NCBI RefSeq assembly: GCF_009674535.1
Contig: NZ_WKJK01000005.1
Coordinates: 248,001-312,000 of the forward strand
DNA: 64,000 bases
From: Duganella guangzhouensis
GTDB taxonomy: Bacteria > Pseudomonadota > Gammaproteobacteria > Burkholderiales > Burkholderiaceae_D
Direction of reading: 5' to 3'
The position numbers were made by a program, and so were the translations under genes. Under the pieces are notes generated by a model, which was given only the letters and a program-made list of their open reading frames with translations, was not told where the DNA came from and ran no database searches. Each line of letters opens with the position of its first letter. The stretch's first letter is position 1. This document shows, piece after piece, positions 28,579-37,184 of the stretch.

Positions 28579-28582
28579 GAAT

Positions 28583-28618
28583 TCCATTTTACAGGAAATT
28601 CATGTCCAGTAAACTGGA
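28583..28618. promoter_or_regulatory. Pair of similar operators at the XRE-cupin gene
   Basis: TCCAGTAAACTGGA (28605-28618) is an inverted repeat with 6-bp arms. TCCATTTTACAGGA (28583-28596) matches it at ten of fourteen positions. Their centres are 22 bp apart, two helical turns, as expected for cooperative binding of two dimers. They overlap the translation start of the regulator and its promoter region. Confidence 0.5.
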
Positions 28619-28619
28619 A

Positions 28620-28856
28620 TCAGCGTTTGCCTTCGTGTTTGTTGCGATTGCTGTCAGAGTAATCGTCACCGCGTGCGCCAGCGTTTTTATCACGATGGGT
28701 GGCGGCCGTGGCGGCGGCAGCGGCGCTTTGCTGGTTGTGCAGATCGCCACGGTTCTGGTTATCCTGGCGCACCGCGTGCTCCGAGCGTGCCGGGCCACGG
28801 CCCTGCTGCTCCTGCTGTTTGAGATCGCGCGGATCGGATTTGTTCGATGGGCTCAT
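28620..28856 (-). CDS. Small hydrophilic low-complexity protein
   Basis: The 78-residue product (MSPSNKSDPRDLKQQEQQGR at its start) is rich in Gln, Asn, Asp, Arg and Ala and has no hydrophobic segment, so it is probably disordered. A strong AAGGAGAG site lies 6-13 bases upstream of the ATG at 28856, which is the main reason to call it a gene. Small polar proteins of this kind are often stress-induced in this family (general pattern, not shown here). A frame on the opposite strand has no comparable ribosome site. Confidence 0.6.
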   Translation of the reverse strand: MSPSNKSDPRDLKQQEQQGRGPARSEHAVRQDNQNRGDLHNQQSAAAAATAATHRDKNAGARGDDYSDSNRNKHEGKR

Positions 28857-29035
28857 GATGCTCTCCTTGTCTGAAGCCGCGGCACGGGTGTGGCGCGTGG
28901 AGCTATGCTAAGCCGCCCCGGCGGCGGTTGGCGTAGGTGCACATGCCGTGCCGCTGTAGGAGTGATTGAGTGTGCGTCCGCGTACGGTGCGGCGCGCGGC
29001 TGCGTGCCAAGCTGGCATCTGACAAGGAGACCGGC

Positions 29036-30106
29036 ATGACGGATATTCGACGGGGTCAGGCGCCAGCACAGCTGGGCCGCGATGAGTTTCACCTGCGTTT
29101 CATGCGCTCGTTCGAGGATCCGGCGTTTGAGCCGGTGCGCGAGGCGCTGGCGCAAGTGGAGCAGGTAGCATGGCGCAATTATGACGCGGGCCGTAAAGCG
29201 CCCCGCACGCGGAAGGCGGGGCCGGGGTTTGCCGATCCTGAGTATGAGCTGTCGGTGGAGTGGACGGCGACGCGCGACCGGCTGCTGGCGGCAGAGAAGC
29301 GGCAGAAGGATGCGCAATCGCCATCGCGGGTGCTGCTGATTATCGGCGCGGCGCGCAATGATGGCACTTGTCCTGGCGAAGTCTCCAAGACCTGGCGCAT
29401 GGCCGGCTGGGCGCGCGAGGTGCTGGAGGCGGCCGATATCGAGGTCGATGTGCTGGATCTGAGCCTGCTGACATCCAGCTACGATTTGCATATCCACCCC
29501 TGCAAGGGCTGCGTGTCGACCGCCATGCCGCTGTGCCACTGGCCTTGCAGCTGTTATCCCAATCATGCGGAGCGTCAGACCAGCGACTGGATGGCCGAGA
29601 TTTACGAGCAGTGGGTGGCGGCGCATGGCGTCATCATCCTGACGCCGACCTACTGGTATCAGGCGCCGTCCGTCCTCAAGCTGATGATAGACCGGCTGGT
29701 GTGCGCCGACGGCGGCAATCCCGATCCCACCACCACGCATGGCAAGAAGGCGGCTGAGGCCAAAGCGCTGGAACTTAAGGGCTGGGACTATCCCAAGCAT
29801 CTGGCAGGGCGTGCTTATGGATTGGTGGTACATGGCGATGTGGCGGGTACGGAGAGCTTGCGCCGCAATCTGGCGGATTGGCTGGACTGGATGGGCTTAA
29901 TCGATGCCGGTCAGCAGTCGGCGCTGGATCGCTATGTCGGCTATTACGAATCGTACGCGGAGAGCCACGCGGTACTCGATCAGGATGAGAAGTTCCAGCA
30001 GGAGGTGAGGAATGTGGCGCAGGCGGTAGCGGTCGCGGTGGGGCAGTTGCGCAGCGGTTGGCTCAGCAAGCCGGACGCCGAAGTGGTGCCGGCGCGGCCG
30101 AAGTAA
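29036..30106 (+). CDS. Flavodoxin-fold NAD(P)H-dependent oxidoreductase
   Basis: The 356-residue product has an N-terminal helical extension of about 95 residues, then a flavodoxin-like core: VLLIIGAARNDGTCPGEVSK binding FMN phosphate, HPCKGCVSTAMPLCHWPCSC with five cysteines, and ILTPTYWYQAPSVLKLMIDR. It resembles NADPH-dependent FMN reductases. The cysteine cluster is unusual for the family and might bind metal. It could supply reduced flavin to the SsuD-like enzymes about 20 kb away, but nothing local supports that. Start 29036 follows AAGGAGA. Confidence 0.83.
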   Translation: MTDIRRGQAPAQLGRDEFHLRFMRSFEDPAFEPVREALAQVEQVAWRNYDAGRKAPRTRKAGPGFADPEYELSVEWTATRDRLLAAEKRQKDAQSPSRVLLIIGAARNDGTCPGEVSKTWRMAGWAREVLEAADIEVDVLDLSLLTSSYDLHIHPCKGCVSTAMPLCHWPCSCYPNHAERQTSDWMAEIYEQWVAAHGVIILTPTYWYQAPSVLKLMIDRLVCADGGNPDPTTTHGKKAAEAKALELKGWDYPKHLAGRAYGLVVHGDVAGTESLRRNLADWLDWMGLIDAGQQSALDRYVGYYESYAESHAVLDQDEKFQQEVRNVAQAVAVAVGQLRSGWLSKPDAEVVPARPK

Positions 30107-30110
30107 CGGC

Positions 30111-30770
30111 TCAACGCTTGCGCGCCAGCGTCAGGCCATCGCTGAGCGGCAGCAGCGACAGGTCGACGCGCTCGTCGAAGTGCAGCTTGATATTCAGGGT
30201 CTGGATGGCGGCGGTATCGTCGTTGTCGGCGCGCTCGGTGACGCGGCCGCTGCGCAGCGTGTTATCCAGCAGGATCAGGCCACCGCGCCGCAGCAGCTGC
30301 AAACAGCATTCATAGTAGGCGTCGTAGCCAGTTTTGTCGGCGTCGATGAAAGCGAAATCGTACAGGCCAGCTTCGCCATCCTTCAGGCGTCCCTGCAGAG
30401 TGTCCAGCGCCGGGGCGATACGCAGGTCGATCTTGTCGGCCACGCCGGCCTGCTGCCAGTAGCGCCGCGCCACATCGGTGTATTCCTCACTGATATCGCA
30501 GGCCAGCAGACGGCCGGCCGGCGGCAACGCCAGCGCCACCGACAGCGCGCTATAGCCGGTGAACACGCCCACCTCGATGGCATTGTGCGCCCCCATCAGC
30601 TTGACCAGCAGCGCCATGAACTGCCCCTGTTCTGGCGAGATCTGCATGCTGGCGTGTTCGTGGCCGCGGGTAGCGTCGCGCAAGGCGCTCTGCGCCGGAT
30701 GCTCACGCAGCGAATGCGAGAGCACGTAGTCGTACAGCGTATCGGTCAGGTTGAGCGTGCGGTTGGACAT
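30111..30770 (-). CDS. Class I SAM-dependent O-methyltransferase
   Basis: The 219-residue product matches the CCoAOMT-like small O-methyltransferases: EHASMQISPEQGQFMALLVK, SAM-binding AIEVGVFTGYSALSVALALP, and a metal/substrate motif FAFIDADKTGYDAYYE followed by LLDNTLRSGRV. These enzymes methylate catechol-like hydroxyls using SAM and a divalent metal. Start 30770 follows GGAGGAG. It lies convergent with the oxidoreductase, whose stop is 4 bp away. Confidence 0.9.
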   Translation of the reverse strand: MSNRTLNLTDTLYDYVLSHSLREHPAQSALRDATRGHEHASMQISPEQGQFMALLVKLMGAHNAIEVGVFTGYSALSVALALPPAGRLLACDISEEYTDVARRYWQQAGVADKIDLRIAPALDTLQGRLKDGEAGLYDFAFIDADKTGYDAYYECCLQLLRRGGLILLDNTLRSGRVTERADNDDTAAIQTLNIKLHFDERVDLSLLPLSDGLTLARKR

Positions 30771-30828
30771 GCTGCTGTCTCCTCCGTGATGATACGAAGT
30801 AGTTTAGCAGCGTCCTCGAAAAAGCGCC

Positions 30829-32208
30829 TCACGCTTGGCGGCCGACCACCACCCGCGAGAAGCTGGCGACGCTGGCCACGCCGGCAAACACCGCCGCCAG
30901 CGCCAGCGCATAAGTAGTGCCGCGCGTCGCCGAGATAGTGAAGCAGTAGGCCACCAGCGCCGCGCCGGTGGCCTGGCCGATCAACCGCGACGTGGCGACG
31001 ATGCCGCTGGCGCCACCCGCGCGCGAGGCCGGCGCGCTGCCCATGATGGCTTTCAGATTAGGTGCCTGGAAGAAGCCGAAGCCGACGCCACACCAGGCCA
31101 TGCGCCAGCCGATGTCGAACACCGACGGCTGCGCCGGCAGCATCAGCATCGCCACCAGGCCGGACGACAGCAGCGCCAGACCGATGCCGCCCAGCGCGCC
31201 GGGCGAGTAGCGGTCGCTGAGACGGCCGGCGATCGGCGCCATCACGCCCACCAGCACCGCCCAAGGCGTCATCAGGAAGCCGGTTTCGATCGGCGAGCGG
31301 CCCAGCGTGGTTTCGAAATAAAACGGCAGCGAGACAAACGCCAGGCCTTGGGCGGCAAAAGTGCATACCGCTGTTAGCGAGGACAGCGCGAACAGCGGCC
31401 GCTTGAACAGATCCACCGGCAGCATCGGCGCGGCGTGGCCAGCCTGGCGGCGCAGCAGCAGCCCAAAGAACACCAGCGTGGCGATCAGCTCCGGCAGCAG
31501 CTTGTGCCAGCCTTCCTGGTGGGCGGCGTCACCGAAGGTCAGGATCAGCAGGCCGAAGGCGATAACGTTGAGGATGGCGGTGGGGCCGTCGATCTTGTGG
31601 CCGGCGCGTTCGGTGTGCGGCAGCGCGCGGCGCGCCAGCAGGATCGCGGCCGCGCCCAACGGCACGTTGATGGCAAACAGCCATGGCCAGGTGGCGACGG
31701 CCAGGATCAGCGAAGCGGCGGTGGGGCCGACCGCGAACGACACCGCCACCACCAGCGAATTGAGACCGAAGCCACGTCCCTGCAGCTTGGCGGGGAAGAT
31801 GGCGCGCAGCAGCGCCGTGTTCACGCCCATCATGGCGGCGCCGCCGACGCCCTGGAACAGCCGCGCCACCACCAGCGAGGGCAGCGACCAGGCCAGCGCG
31901 CAGGCCAGCGAAGCGGCGGTGAACACGCACAGGCCGAAGATACACACGCGGCGATAGCCGATCACCTCGCCCAGCGCGGCAAACGGCAGCAGCGTGGCCA
32001 CCATGGCCAATTGATAAACATTGATAATCCAGACCGAGGCGGCTGGCGTGGTGTGCAACTGGTCGGCGATGGCGGGAAGGGCGGTATTGGCGATGGCGGT
32101 ATCGAGCGAAGCCATGCCGACGCCGATGGCGACCGACAGCATGGCAAGACGCCGCGCATCCGGCGGCAGACCGTCGCGCACGGGCGTGCCATTATCCTGA
32201 GTATTCAT
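30829..32208 (-). CDS. MFS drug-resistance-type transporter (DHA2-like)
   Basis: The 459-residue product is rich in membrane helices and has the DHA2/EmrB start pattern GMASLDTAIANTALPAIADQ and motif RLFQGVGGAAMMGVNTALLR. Such proteins export small hydrophobic compounds by proton antiport. The start at 32208 is chosen because a longer in-frame start at 32334 would translate through the palindromic repeat at 32286-32324. It follows the O-methyltransferase in the opposite reading direction of neither gene; both are leftward but 58 bp apart. Confidence 0.85.
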   Translation of the reverse strand: MNTQDNGTPVRDGLPPDARRLAMLSVAIGVGMASLDTAIANTALPAIADQLHTTPAASVWIINVYQLAMVATLLPFAALGEVIGYRRVCIFGLCVFTAASLACALAWSLPSLVVARLFQGVGGAAMMGVNTALLRAIFPAKLQGRGFGLNSLVVAVSFAVGPTAASLILAVATWPWLFAINVPLGAAAILLARRALPHTERAGHKIDGPTAILNVIAFGLLILTFGDAAHQEGWHKLLPELIATLVFFGLLLRRQAGHAAPMLPVDLFKRPLFALSSLTAVCTFAAQGLAFVSLPFYFETTLGRSPIETGFLMTPWAVLVGVMAPIAGRLSDRYSPGALGGIGLALLSSGLVAMLMLPAQPSVFDIGWRMAWCGVGFGFFQAPNLKAIMGSAPASRAGGASGIVATSRLIGQATGAALVAYCFTISATRGTTYALALAAVFAGVASVASFSRVVVGRQA

Positions 32209-32285
32209 ATGATGTCCGATGCAAGGTGAAGCGAGCCCTCCATTGTCGCGGAAAACCGCAATTCTTGCTGGCGACCAATGTCCAC

Positions 32286-32368
32286 TAATGTCCACTTCGG
32301 GGTCAGACCCCGAAGTGGACATTATCTCGCGCACGACTCAATGTCTAGTTTCGGGGTCTGACCCCGAA
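32286..32368. repeat. REP-like tandem palindromes with GGGGTCAGACCCC core
   Basis: The first unit has perfect 19-bp arms (32286-32304 and 32306-32324) around one base, centred on TTCGGGGTC-A-GACCCCGAA. The second (32350-32368) repeats TTCGGGGTC-T-GACCCCGAA with imperfect outer pairing (GTCTA/TAGAC). Fragments of the same arm (GTCCACTT, AAGTGGACA) recur alongside. It lies between the MFS gene start and the hybrid kinase stop and may block read-through. The core resembles the ends of the element at 61569-61656. Confidence 0.75.
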
Positions 32369-32392
32369 GTAGACCTTGAAGTGGACACGGGC

Positions 32393-35230
32393 TCAGGCGG
32401 TGCTGCGCAGGTCGGCGCAGGCTTTGTCCAGCGCGGCTTCGACGTCGGGCAGCATGTCGATCACTTCGACCAGGTCGCCAGCGGCGGCGGCGCTTTCCAT
32501 TTCGTGGCACAGCGTGTGCAAATGGGTGGAATTCAGGTAGCCGGCGCTGCCTTTCAGCGCGTGGATCGCGGCTGCCGCCGCGCTGCTGTTGCCGGCGATG
32601 ACGGCGGCGCGCGCGCTCTCCAGCCGGCGCGGGGCTTCGTCCAGGAAGGCTTGGGTGATGCGCTGCATGTGTTTGTGCGATAGCCCGGCCAGCGGCGTGA
32701 TTTGTACCGTGTCGTTGCCGGCGCAGGCAATCGGCGCGACGCCGAACTGTTCGTCCAGCGATTCGGTGCGCTCGGCCGCGAGACGGGCGGCGTCGGTCGG
32801 CCGCAACTGGCGGCCACGGCTCAGGTGCTGGGCGATCACTTTTTCGACCTGGTCGTACAGCAGCCGTTCGTCCACCGGCTTGCTGAGGAAGCCGTCCATG
32901 CCGACCGCCAGATAGCGTGCGCGGTCATGGTCGCTGGCGTTGGCGGTCAGCGCGATGATGGGGATGACCGGGTCCAGCACGCGGTAGTCTTCGTTGCCGC
33001 CGGCGCGGATCACGCGCGTGGCCTGTTCGCCGTCCATCATCGGCATGCGGCCGTCCATCAGCACCAGGTCGTAGGCGGCGGTGCTCAACGCGTGCAGTGC
33101 CTGCAGGCCGTTTTCAACGATGCGGATGTCGTGCCCCATGCCTTCCAGCAGGGTGCTGACGATGATCTGGTTGGTGCGCACGTCTTCCGCGCACAGCACG
33201 CGCAGGCGGTAGGCGTGATGTTCCTTGCGCGGCAGCTTGGACGCATCCTGCGCCGGCGCCGCGCCCTGTTCCAGCGGCAGCGTGAAGCTGAAGGTGGAGC
33301 CGGCGCCCACCCGGCTTTCGACCGCGATCGCGCCACCCATCAGTTCCACCAGTTCCTTGCAGATGGCCAGACCGAGGCCGGTGCCGCCGTAGCGGCGCGT
33401 GGTGGAGTGGTCGGCCTGTTCGAATTTCTGGAACAGCCGTGGCAGCACTTCGGGCGGGATGCCGGGACCGGTGTCGCTGATGTCGAAGCTGACGCTGGTG
33501 CGGCCTTCGGTGGTCATCAACGCCGAGGCGTCCAGCCGCACTTCGCCGCGGTCGGTGAATTTGATGGCGTTGCCCAGCAGGTTAAGCAGGATCTGGCGCA
33601 TGCGCGTCGGGTCGCCGCGCACGTAGCGCGGCAGGTCCAGCGCCAGCTCGCTGCGCAGCAGCAGGCTCTTGGCGTCGGCCTGCTGCTGCAGGATGCCGAT
33701 GGCGTCGTCGATCAGCGCGATCAGGTCGAAGTCTACGGTTTCTATCGACAGCCGGCCGGCGTCGATCTTGGAGAAGTCGAGGATGTCGTTGAGGATGGCC
33801 AGCAGCGACTCGCTGTTCTGCAGGCCGATGCGCAGATACTCTTCGGTCCTGCCGCGCACCGACTGGTCGCGCATGGCGAATTTGATCATACCGATCACGC
33901 CGGCCAGCGGGGTGCGGATGTCGTGGCTCATCGCTGAGAGGAAGTCGATGCGGTGGCGGCTGACGATTTCCGCGTGCTCCTTGGCCTCGGTCAGCTGGGC
34001 GGTGCGTTCCTTGACGCGTTGTTCCAGGTTGTTGCGCAACAGGCGGATCTGGTCGGCTAGCGCAAACGCCAGCAGCACGCCGTCCAGTGTACCGCCCAAC
34101 AGTGTGAACAACTGGGCGTTGCTGACCACCGCTGGAATCAGGCCGACGTTGGCCGGCAGGATCAGCAGGCCCGGTATCATCAGCGCGACGAAGCCCAGCA
34201 CGAAGAAGCGCGCCGGATAATAACCGCTGCGCCAGACGATGATGCCGCTGGCCAGCGCCATCGTCATCCAGATGGTGATGACGATGGTGGCGATGGTGTG
34301 CGCATAGCTGAGCGCCAGGAAGCAGCTTGGTAGCGTCAGCAGCGGCAGCACCAGGTTGATGCGGCTGAGCAGATACAGGCGCGGCGCGGTTTCCTTCAAT
34401 CGCAGGAAGGTGGTGTAGAACAGCGTGCTCAGTACCGGCAGCAGGAAGAACGGTACGTAGTGCCAGTGCAGGTTGTGCCAGCCGAATAAATCGGCCGTCA
34501 TGTGGAAGGTCATGCCCCAGGCGACGGCGTAGCACAACACGTACATCGAGTAGTACAGCGAGGAGCGGTCGCGCGTGATCGAGTAAATGAAGAAATTGAA
34601 CACGGTGAGCGCCAGCAGCGCGCCCACCGAGCCGATAATCAGCACGTTTTCATTCGCCACCAGTTGCTGGTAGTCGGGACGTGGCAGCACCGAGAACACC
34701 GGCGTGCGCGCATAGTAGGGACTGGAGAAGCGGATCAGCACCTGGTAGCGTTGGCCCGGCGCCAGGTCGATGTCTTTGCCATAGTGGAGCATGTAGGCGT
34801 GCGGCTGGCGGTAGCCGGTCAGCATCTGGCGGATGCTGCCATCCTGGCCGTAGATCTGGATGTCGACGATGTCGATCAGCGTGTCGTTGGGATCGATGAC
34901 CCAGTTGCCGTTGCGGCTGTCGTTGCGCAGCTCCGCGTACAGCCAGTAGCCGCCGCCCAGCAGATTGACTTTGCCGGCCGGCTGCAGGCGCGCCAGCATG
35001 GCTGGAATGGCGGCGGCATCGACCGGATAGGGTTCGCCATGGTCGACATACAGGCGGCCGCTCTTGGCCAGATCGATGCTGCTACTGGCCAGGGCGATGG
35101 GCGCGTCCGGTGCGGCCTGCGCGCGTGTGGACGTGAGGCTGGTAAACAGCGCGCAGATGAGCAATAGGAGTAGCAGGGCGTGGCGGCGCAGGCAGGCAGT
35201 GGGATGATGCATCATGCTTGCTTTACTCAT
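32393..35230 (-). CDS. 7TMR-DISM hybrid sensor histidine kinase with REC and Hpt
   Basis: The 945-residue product has a signal segment (LLLLLLICALFTSL), a periplasmic 7TMR-DISMED2-like domain (about 45-175), seven membrane helices (about 195-395), a short coiled coil (NNLEQRVKERTAQLTEAKEH), HisKA with FLSAMSHDIRTPLAGVIGM, HATPase ([20 protein letters not shown]), a receiver with Asp in LVLMDGRMPMMDG, and a C-terminal Hpt domain with HALKGSAG. This is a complete internal phosphorelay. DISMED2 domains often bind carbohydrates. Start 35230; an in-frame ATG at 35215 is possible. No partner response regulator is adjacent. Confidence 0.92.
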   Translation of the reverse strand: MSKASMMHHPTACLRRHALLLLLLICALFTSLTSTRAQAAPDAPIALASSSIDLAKSGRLYVDHGEPYPVDAAAIPAMLARLQPAGKVNLLGGGYWLYAELRNDSRNGNWVIDPNDTLIDIVDIQIYGQDGSIRQMLTGYRQPHAYMLHYGKDIDLAPGQRYQVLIRFSSPYYARTPVFSVLPRPDYQQLVANENVLIIGSVGALLALTVFNFFIYSITRDRSSLYYSMYVLCYAVAWGMTFHMTADLFGWHNLHWHYVPFFLLPVLSTLFYTTFLRLKETAPRLYLLSRINLVLPLLTLPSCFLALSYAHTIATIVITIWMTMALASGIIVWRSGYYPARFFVLGFVALMIPGLLILPANVGLIPAVVSNAQLFTLLGGTLDGVLLAFALADQIRLLRNNLEQRVKERTAQLTEAKEHAEIVSRHRIDFLSAMSHDIRTPLAGVIGMIKFAMRDQSVRGRTEEYLRIGLQNSESLLAILNDILDFSKIDAGRLSIETVDFDLIALIDDAIGILQQQADAKSLLLRSELALDLPRYVRGDPTRMRQILLNLLGNAIKFTDRGEVRLDASALMTTEGRTSVSFDISDTGPGIPPEVLPRLFQKFEQADHSTTRRYGGTGLGLAICKELVELMGGAIAVESRVGAGSTFSFTLPLEQGAAPAQDASKLPRKEHHAYRLRVLCAEDVRTNQIIVSTLLEGMGHDIRIVENGLQALHALSTAAYDLVLMDGRMPMMDGEQATRVIRAGGNEDYRVLDPVIPIIALTANASDHDRARYLAVGMDGFLSKPVDERLLYDQVEKVIAQHLSRGRQLRPTDAARLAAERTESLDEQFGVAPIACAGNDTVQITPLAGLSHKHMQRITQAFLDEAPRRLESARAAVIAGNSSAAAAAIHALKGSAGYLNSTHLHTLCHEMESAAAAGDLVEVIDMLPDVEAALDKACADLRSTA

Positions 35231-35331
35231 TCGTGATCCGTGCGCCGGCTGTCCGTAAAAGATAGTGCTTCATTTTAAACGAGAACTTGGCGGCTTGGTA
35301 TGATACTGGCTTTGCGTCATAGGAAAATATC

Positions 35332-35961
35332 TTGTTAATCTCACCAGAACAATTCTTGGGATTTCTCGGCGCCGCGCTGCTGATTACGATTTCGCCAGGG
35401 CCGGACAATTTGATGGTGCTGAGCGTGGGCATGTCGCGCGGCCGCCGTCAGGGCATGATGTTTGGCCTGGGTTGCGCGCTGGGCTGCCTGAGTCACACGA
35501 TTCTGGCCACGCTGGGCGTGGGGGCGCTGATCAAGGCGTCGCCGCTGGCTTTCACCGCGCTGAAGGTGGCGGGCGGGCTGTATCTGATCTGGCTGGGCTG
35601 GGGCGCCTTGCGCAGCCATGGCGGTGCGCGCGTGGAGGGTGCTGGCTTGCCTGACGAAAGTCTGCGCAAGCTGTTTGCCAAGGGGCTGTTCGCGAATGCG
35701 ATCAATCCCAAGGTGGTGTTGTTCTTCCTGTCGTTCCTGCCGCAGTTTGTGCTGGCCGAGCGCGGCGACGCCAGCTGGCAGACGGCGCAACTGGGATTGC
35801 TGTTCACCGCGCAGGCGGTGCTGGTGTTTGGCTTGCTGGGTTATTTCTCGGGCGCGGTGGGGGCGTGGATCAATCGCACGCCGGCGGCCGGCAAGTGGAT
35901 GGATCGTGTGGCCGGCGCGATTTTCGTCGGCCTGGGTTTGCGGCTGATCGTGGCTCGCTAA
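35332..35961 (+). CDS. LysE/RhtB-family amino-acid exporter
   Basis: The 209-residue product has about six membrane helices and the LysE signature SPGPDNLMVLSVGMSRGRRQ followed by GLGCALGCLSHT. The family exports amino acids such as lysine, threonine or homoserine. The start is a TTG at 35332 preceded by AGGAAA; the protein then starts at the usual family N-terminus. It is divergent from the DISM kinase with 101 bp between starts. Confidence 0.88.
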   Translation: MLISPEQFLGFLGAALLITISPGPDNLMVLSVGMSRGRRQGMMFGLGCALGCLSHTILATLGVGALIKASPLAFTALKVAGGLYLIWLGWGALRSHGGARVEGAGLPDESLRKLFAKGLFANAINPKVVLFFLSFLPQFVLAERGDASWQTAQLGLLFTAQAVLVFGLLGYFSGAVGAWINRTPAAGKWMDRVAGAIFVGLGLRLIVAR

Positions 35962-36059
35962 AAAAAGTTTGTTCGGGGGACGCACGATGTCATCATGGCG
36001 TCATGCAGCGCTGAGATACTGTCTTTGCTCTTTCAAGTCTCTCCCGATTTGAAACTTTC

Positions 36060-36093
36060 GGCCCGCGCCTTTTGTGCTGCGGGCCTTTTTTTT
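36060..36093 (+). terminator. Intrinsic terminator downstream of the LysE gene
   Basis: GGCCCGC and GCGGGCC form a perfect 7-bp stem around a 12-base loop and are followed by eight T on the plus strand. It lies about 100 bp after the LysE-type gene and just before the stop of the convergent YceI gene. Confidence 0.8.
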
Positions 36094-36102
36094 ATTTTGC
36101 GC

Positions 36103-36798
36103 TTATTTTGCGCTGAGGTCGAAGCGCAGTTCCATCTCGTCCTGCACCGCCATGGCACCGGCCATCACGGAAAACGGCGTCAGCCCGAAATCGCTTTGTT
36201 TCAGGTTGACTGTGCCCTTGACGTTGATGCTGCCATTTTCTTCGCGCAGCTCGACCGGTATCGCCAGCGTGCGGGTGACGCCGTGCAGTGTGATGGACAC
36301 TTGCAGCGGCTGGCCGTCCGCCATGCGTTCGGCGTGGATCTGTACCAGCGGATAGTGTTCGGCATCCAGTACCTTGGTCAGCATGTTGTGGCGGGTGCCG
36401 GCGATGGCGTCGGCCGATGGCTGCTTGCCCAGCCCCGCGATCTGGCGCAGGTCCGCTTCGTCGACGCTCATCTCATCGAGGCGGAACTGGAAGTCGGCGC
36501 GGTTTTCAGATGGCGAGACGGTGCCGCTGATGGTGCGCGCGGCCACCACATGATCGTGCCCCAGTCGCGCCAGCACGCCACCGCGCCGCACGGTGACGGC
36601 GATCAGCGATTGCGCGCTGTCGATGCGTAGCAGCGGACCGGCGGTCGGCGCCTGCGGTGCCGGTGGCGCTGGCGAGGCAGCGGCTGGCGTGGCGATGATG
36701 GCTGGTGGCGCAACGTCCGCCGGCGGCGCCGAGCTGCACGCGGTGATCGCGGCCAGCGCCACGGTGGTCAATGTGAAAGTAAAGGTCTTGTGCGTCAT
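36103..36798 (-). CDS. YceI-family lipoprotein
   Basis: The 231-residue product has a lipoprotein signal (LTTVALAAITACSSAPP, lipobox Cys at about residue 21), a Pro/Ala-rich linker, then a YceI beta-barrel domain (RIDSAQSLIAVTVRRGGVLA, RLGHDHVVAARTISG, DFGLTPFSVMAGAMAVQDEM). YceI proteins bind isoprenoid-like lipids in the periplasm; the lipid anchor would hold it to a membrane. Start 36798 is chosen to put the signal at the N-terminus; an in-frame start at 36864 precedes it. Confidence 0.85.
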   Translation of the reverse strand: MTHKTFTFTLTTVALAAITACSSAPPADVAPPAIIATPAAASPAPPAPQAPTAGPLLRIDSAQSLIAVTVRRGGVLARLGHDHVVAARTISGTVSPSENRADFQFRLDEMSVDEADLRQIAGLGKQPSADAIAGTRHNMLTKVLDAEHYPLVQIHAERMADGQPLQVSITLHGVTRTLAIPVELREENGSINVKGTVNLKQSDFGLTPFSVMAGAMAVQDEMELRFDLSAK

Positions 36799-37149
36799 TT
36801 GGCCGTAACAATGTCCTATTAATATCGCGCGGCTGATCCCAGCGTGCTCCCGTCGATCCCGCATCCAGGCTGATGCCGGACATCACAGAGTATTGCTCAG
36901 CAGGCTGGCCGGTGGCCTGAAGCACCGGCACCAATTCCCCGCTCCCTTCCTGACCCACTTCCTGACTCATTAAGTAACCTTAATGAAGTCCTAAGCCTAA
37001 GCTTGCGCATCGGTGGCAAAGTAGCACCCATAGCGCGAGGCCAAGCCCAGCGCCCGGTTGCCGGACCGACAAGCCCGGCACAAATTTCGTCCCGATGGCA
37101 CGATAGCCAGCGGACCCGGAACATCCCCACGCTCTCGAGCGTTTTGCGA
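36799..37149. other. Intergenic region without protein gene, possible small RNA
   Basis: No convincing coding frame is seen. It contains an inverted repeat ATTAAG-TAAC-CTTAAT (36969-36984), a GC-rich hairpin-forming stretch at about 37048-37082, and leads into an intrinsic terminator on the plus strand (37150-37184) for which no protein gene exists. It also must hold the promoter of the leftward YceI gene. Confidence 0.4.
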
Positions 37150-37184
37150 CCAGCACCATCTCACGATGATGCTGGTTTTTTTTT
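37150..37184 (+). terminator. Orphan intrinsic terminator on the plus strand
   Basis: CCAGCA-C-CAT pairs with ATG-A-TGCTGG around CTCACG, followed by nine T. On the minus strand it is preceded by A, not followed by T, so it cannot terminate the aminopeptidase gene. It implies a rightward transcript starting in the preceding gap. Confidence 0.7.

Noticed and set aside
28602..28874. A 90-codon hydrophobic frame on the plus strand.
   Set aside because: No ribosome site; the opposite strand has a strong AAGGAGAG and a plausible small protein.
32209..32334. A 42-codon N-terminal extension of the MFS transporter.
   Set aside because: It would translate the palindromic repeat; the transporter family starts near the ATG at 32208.
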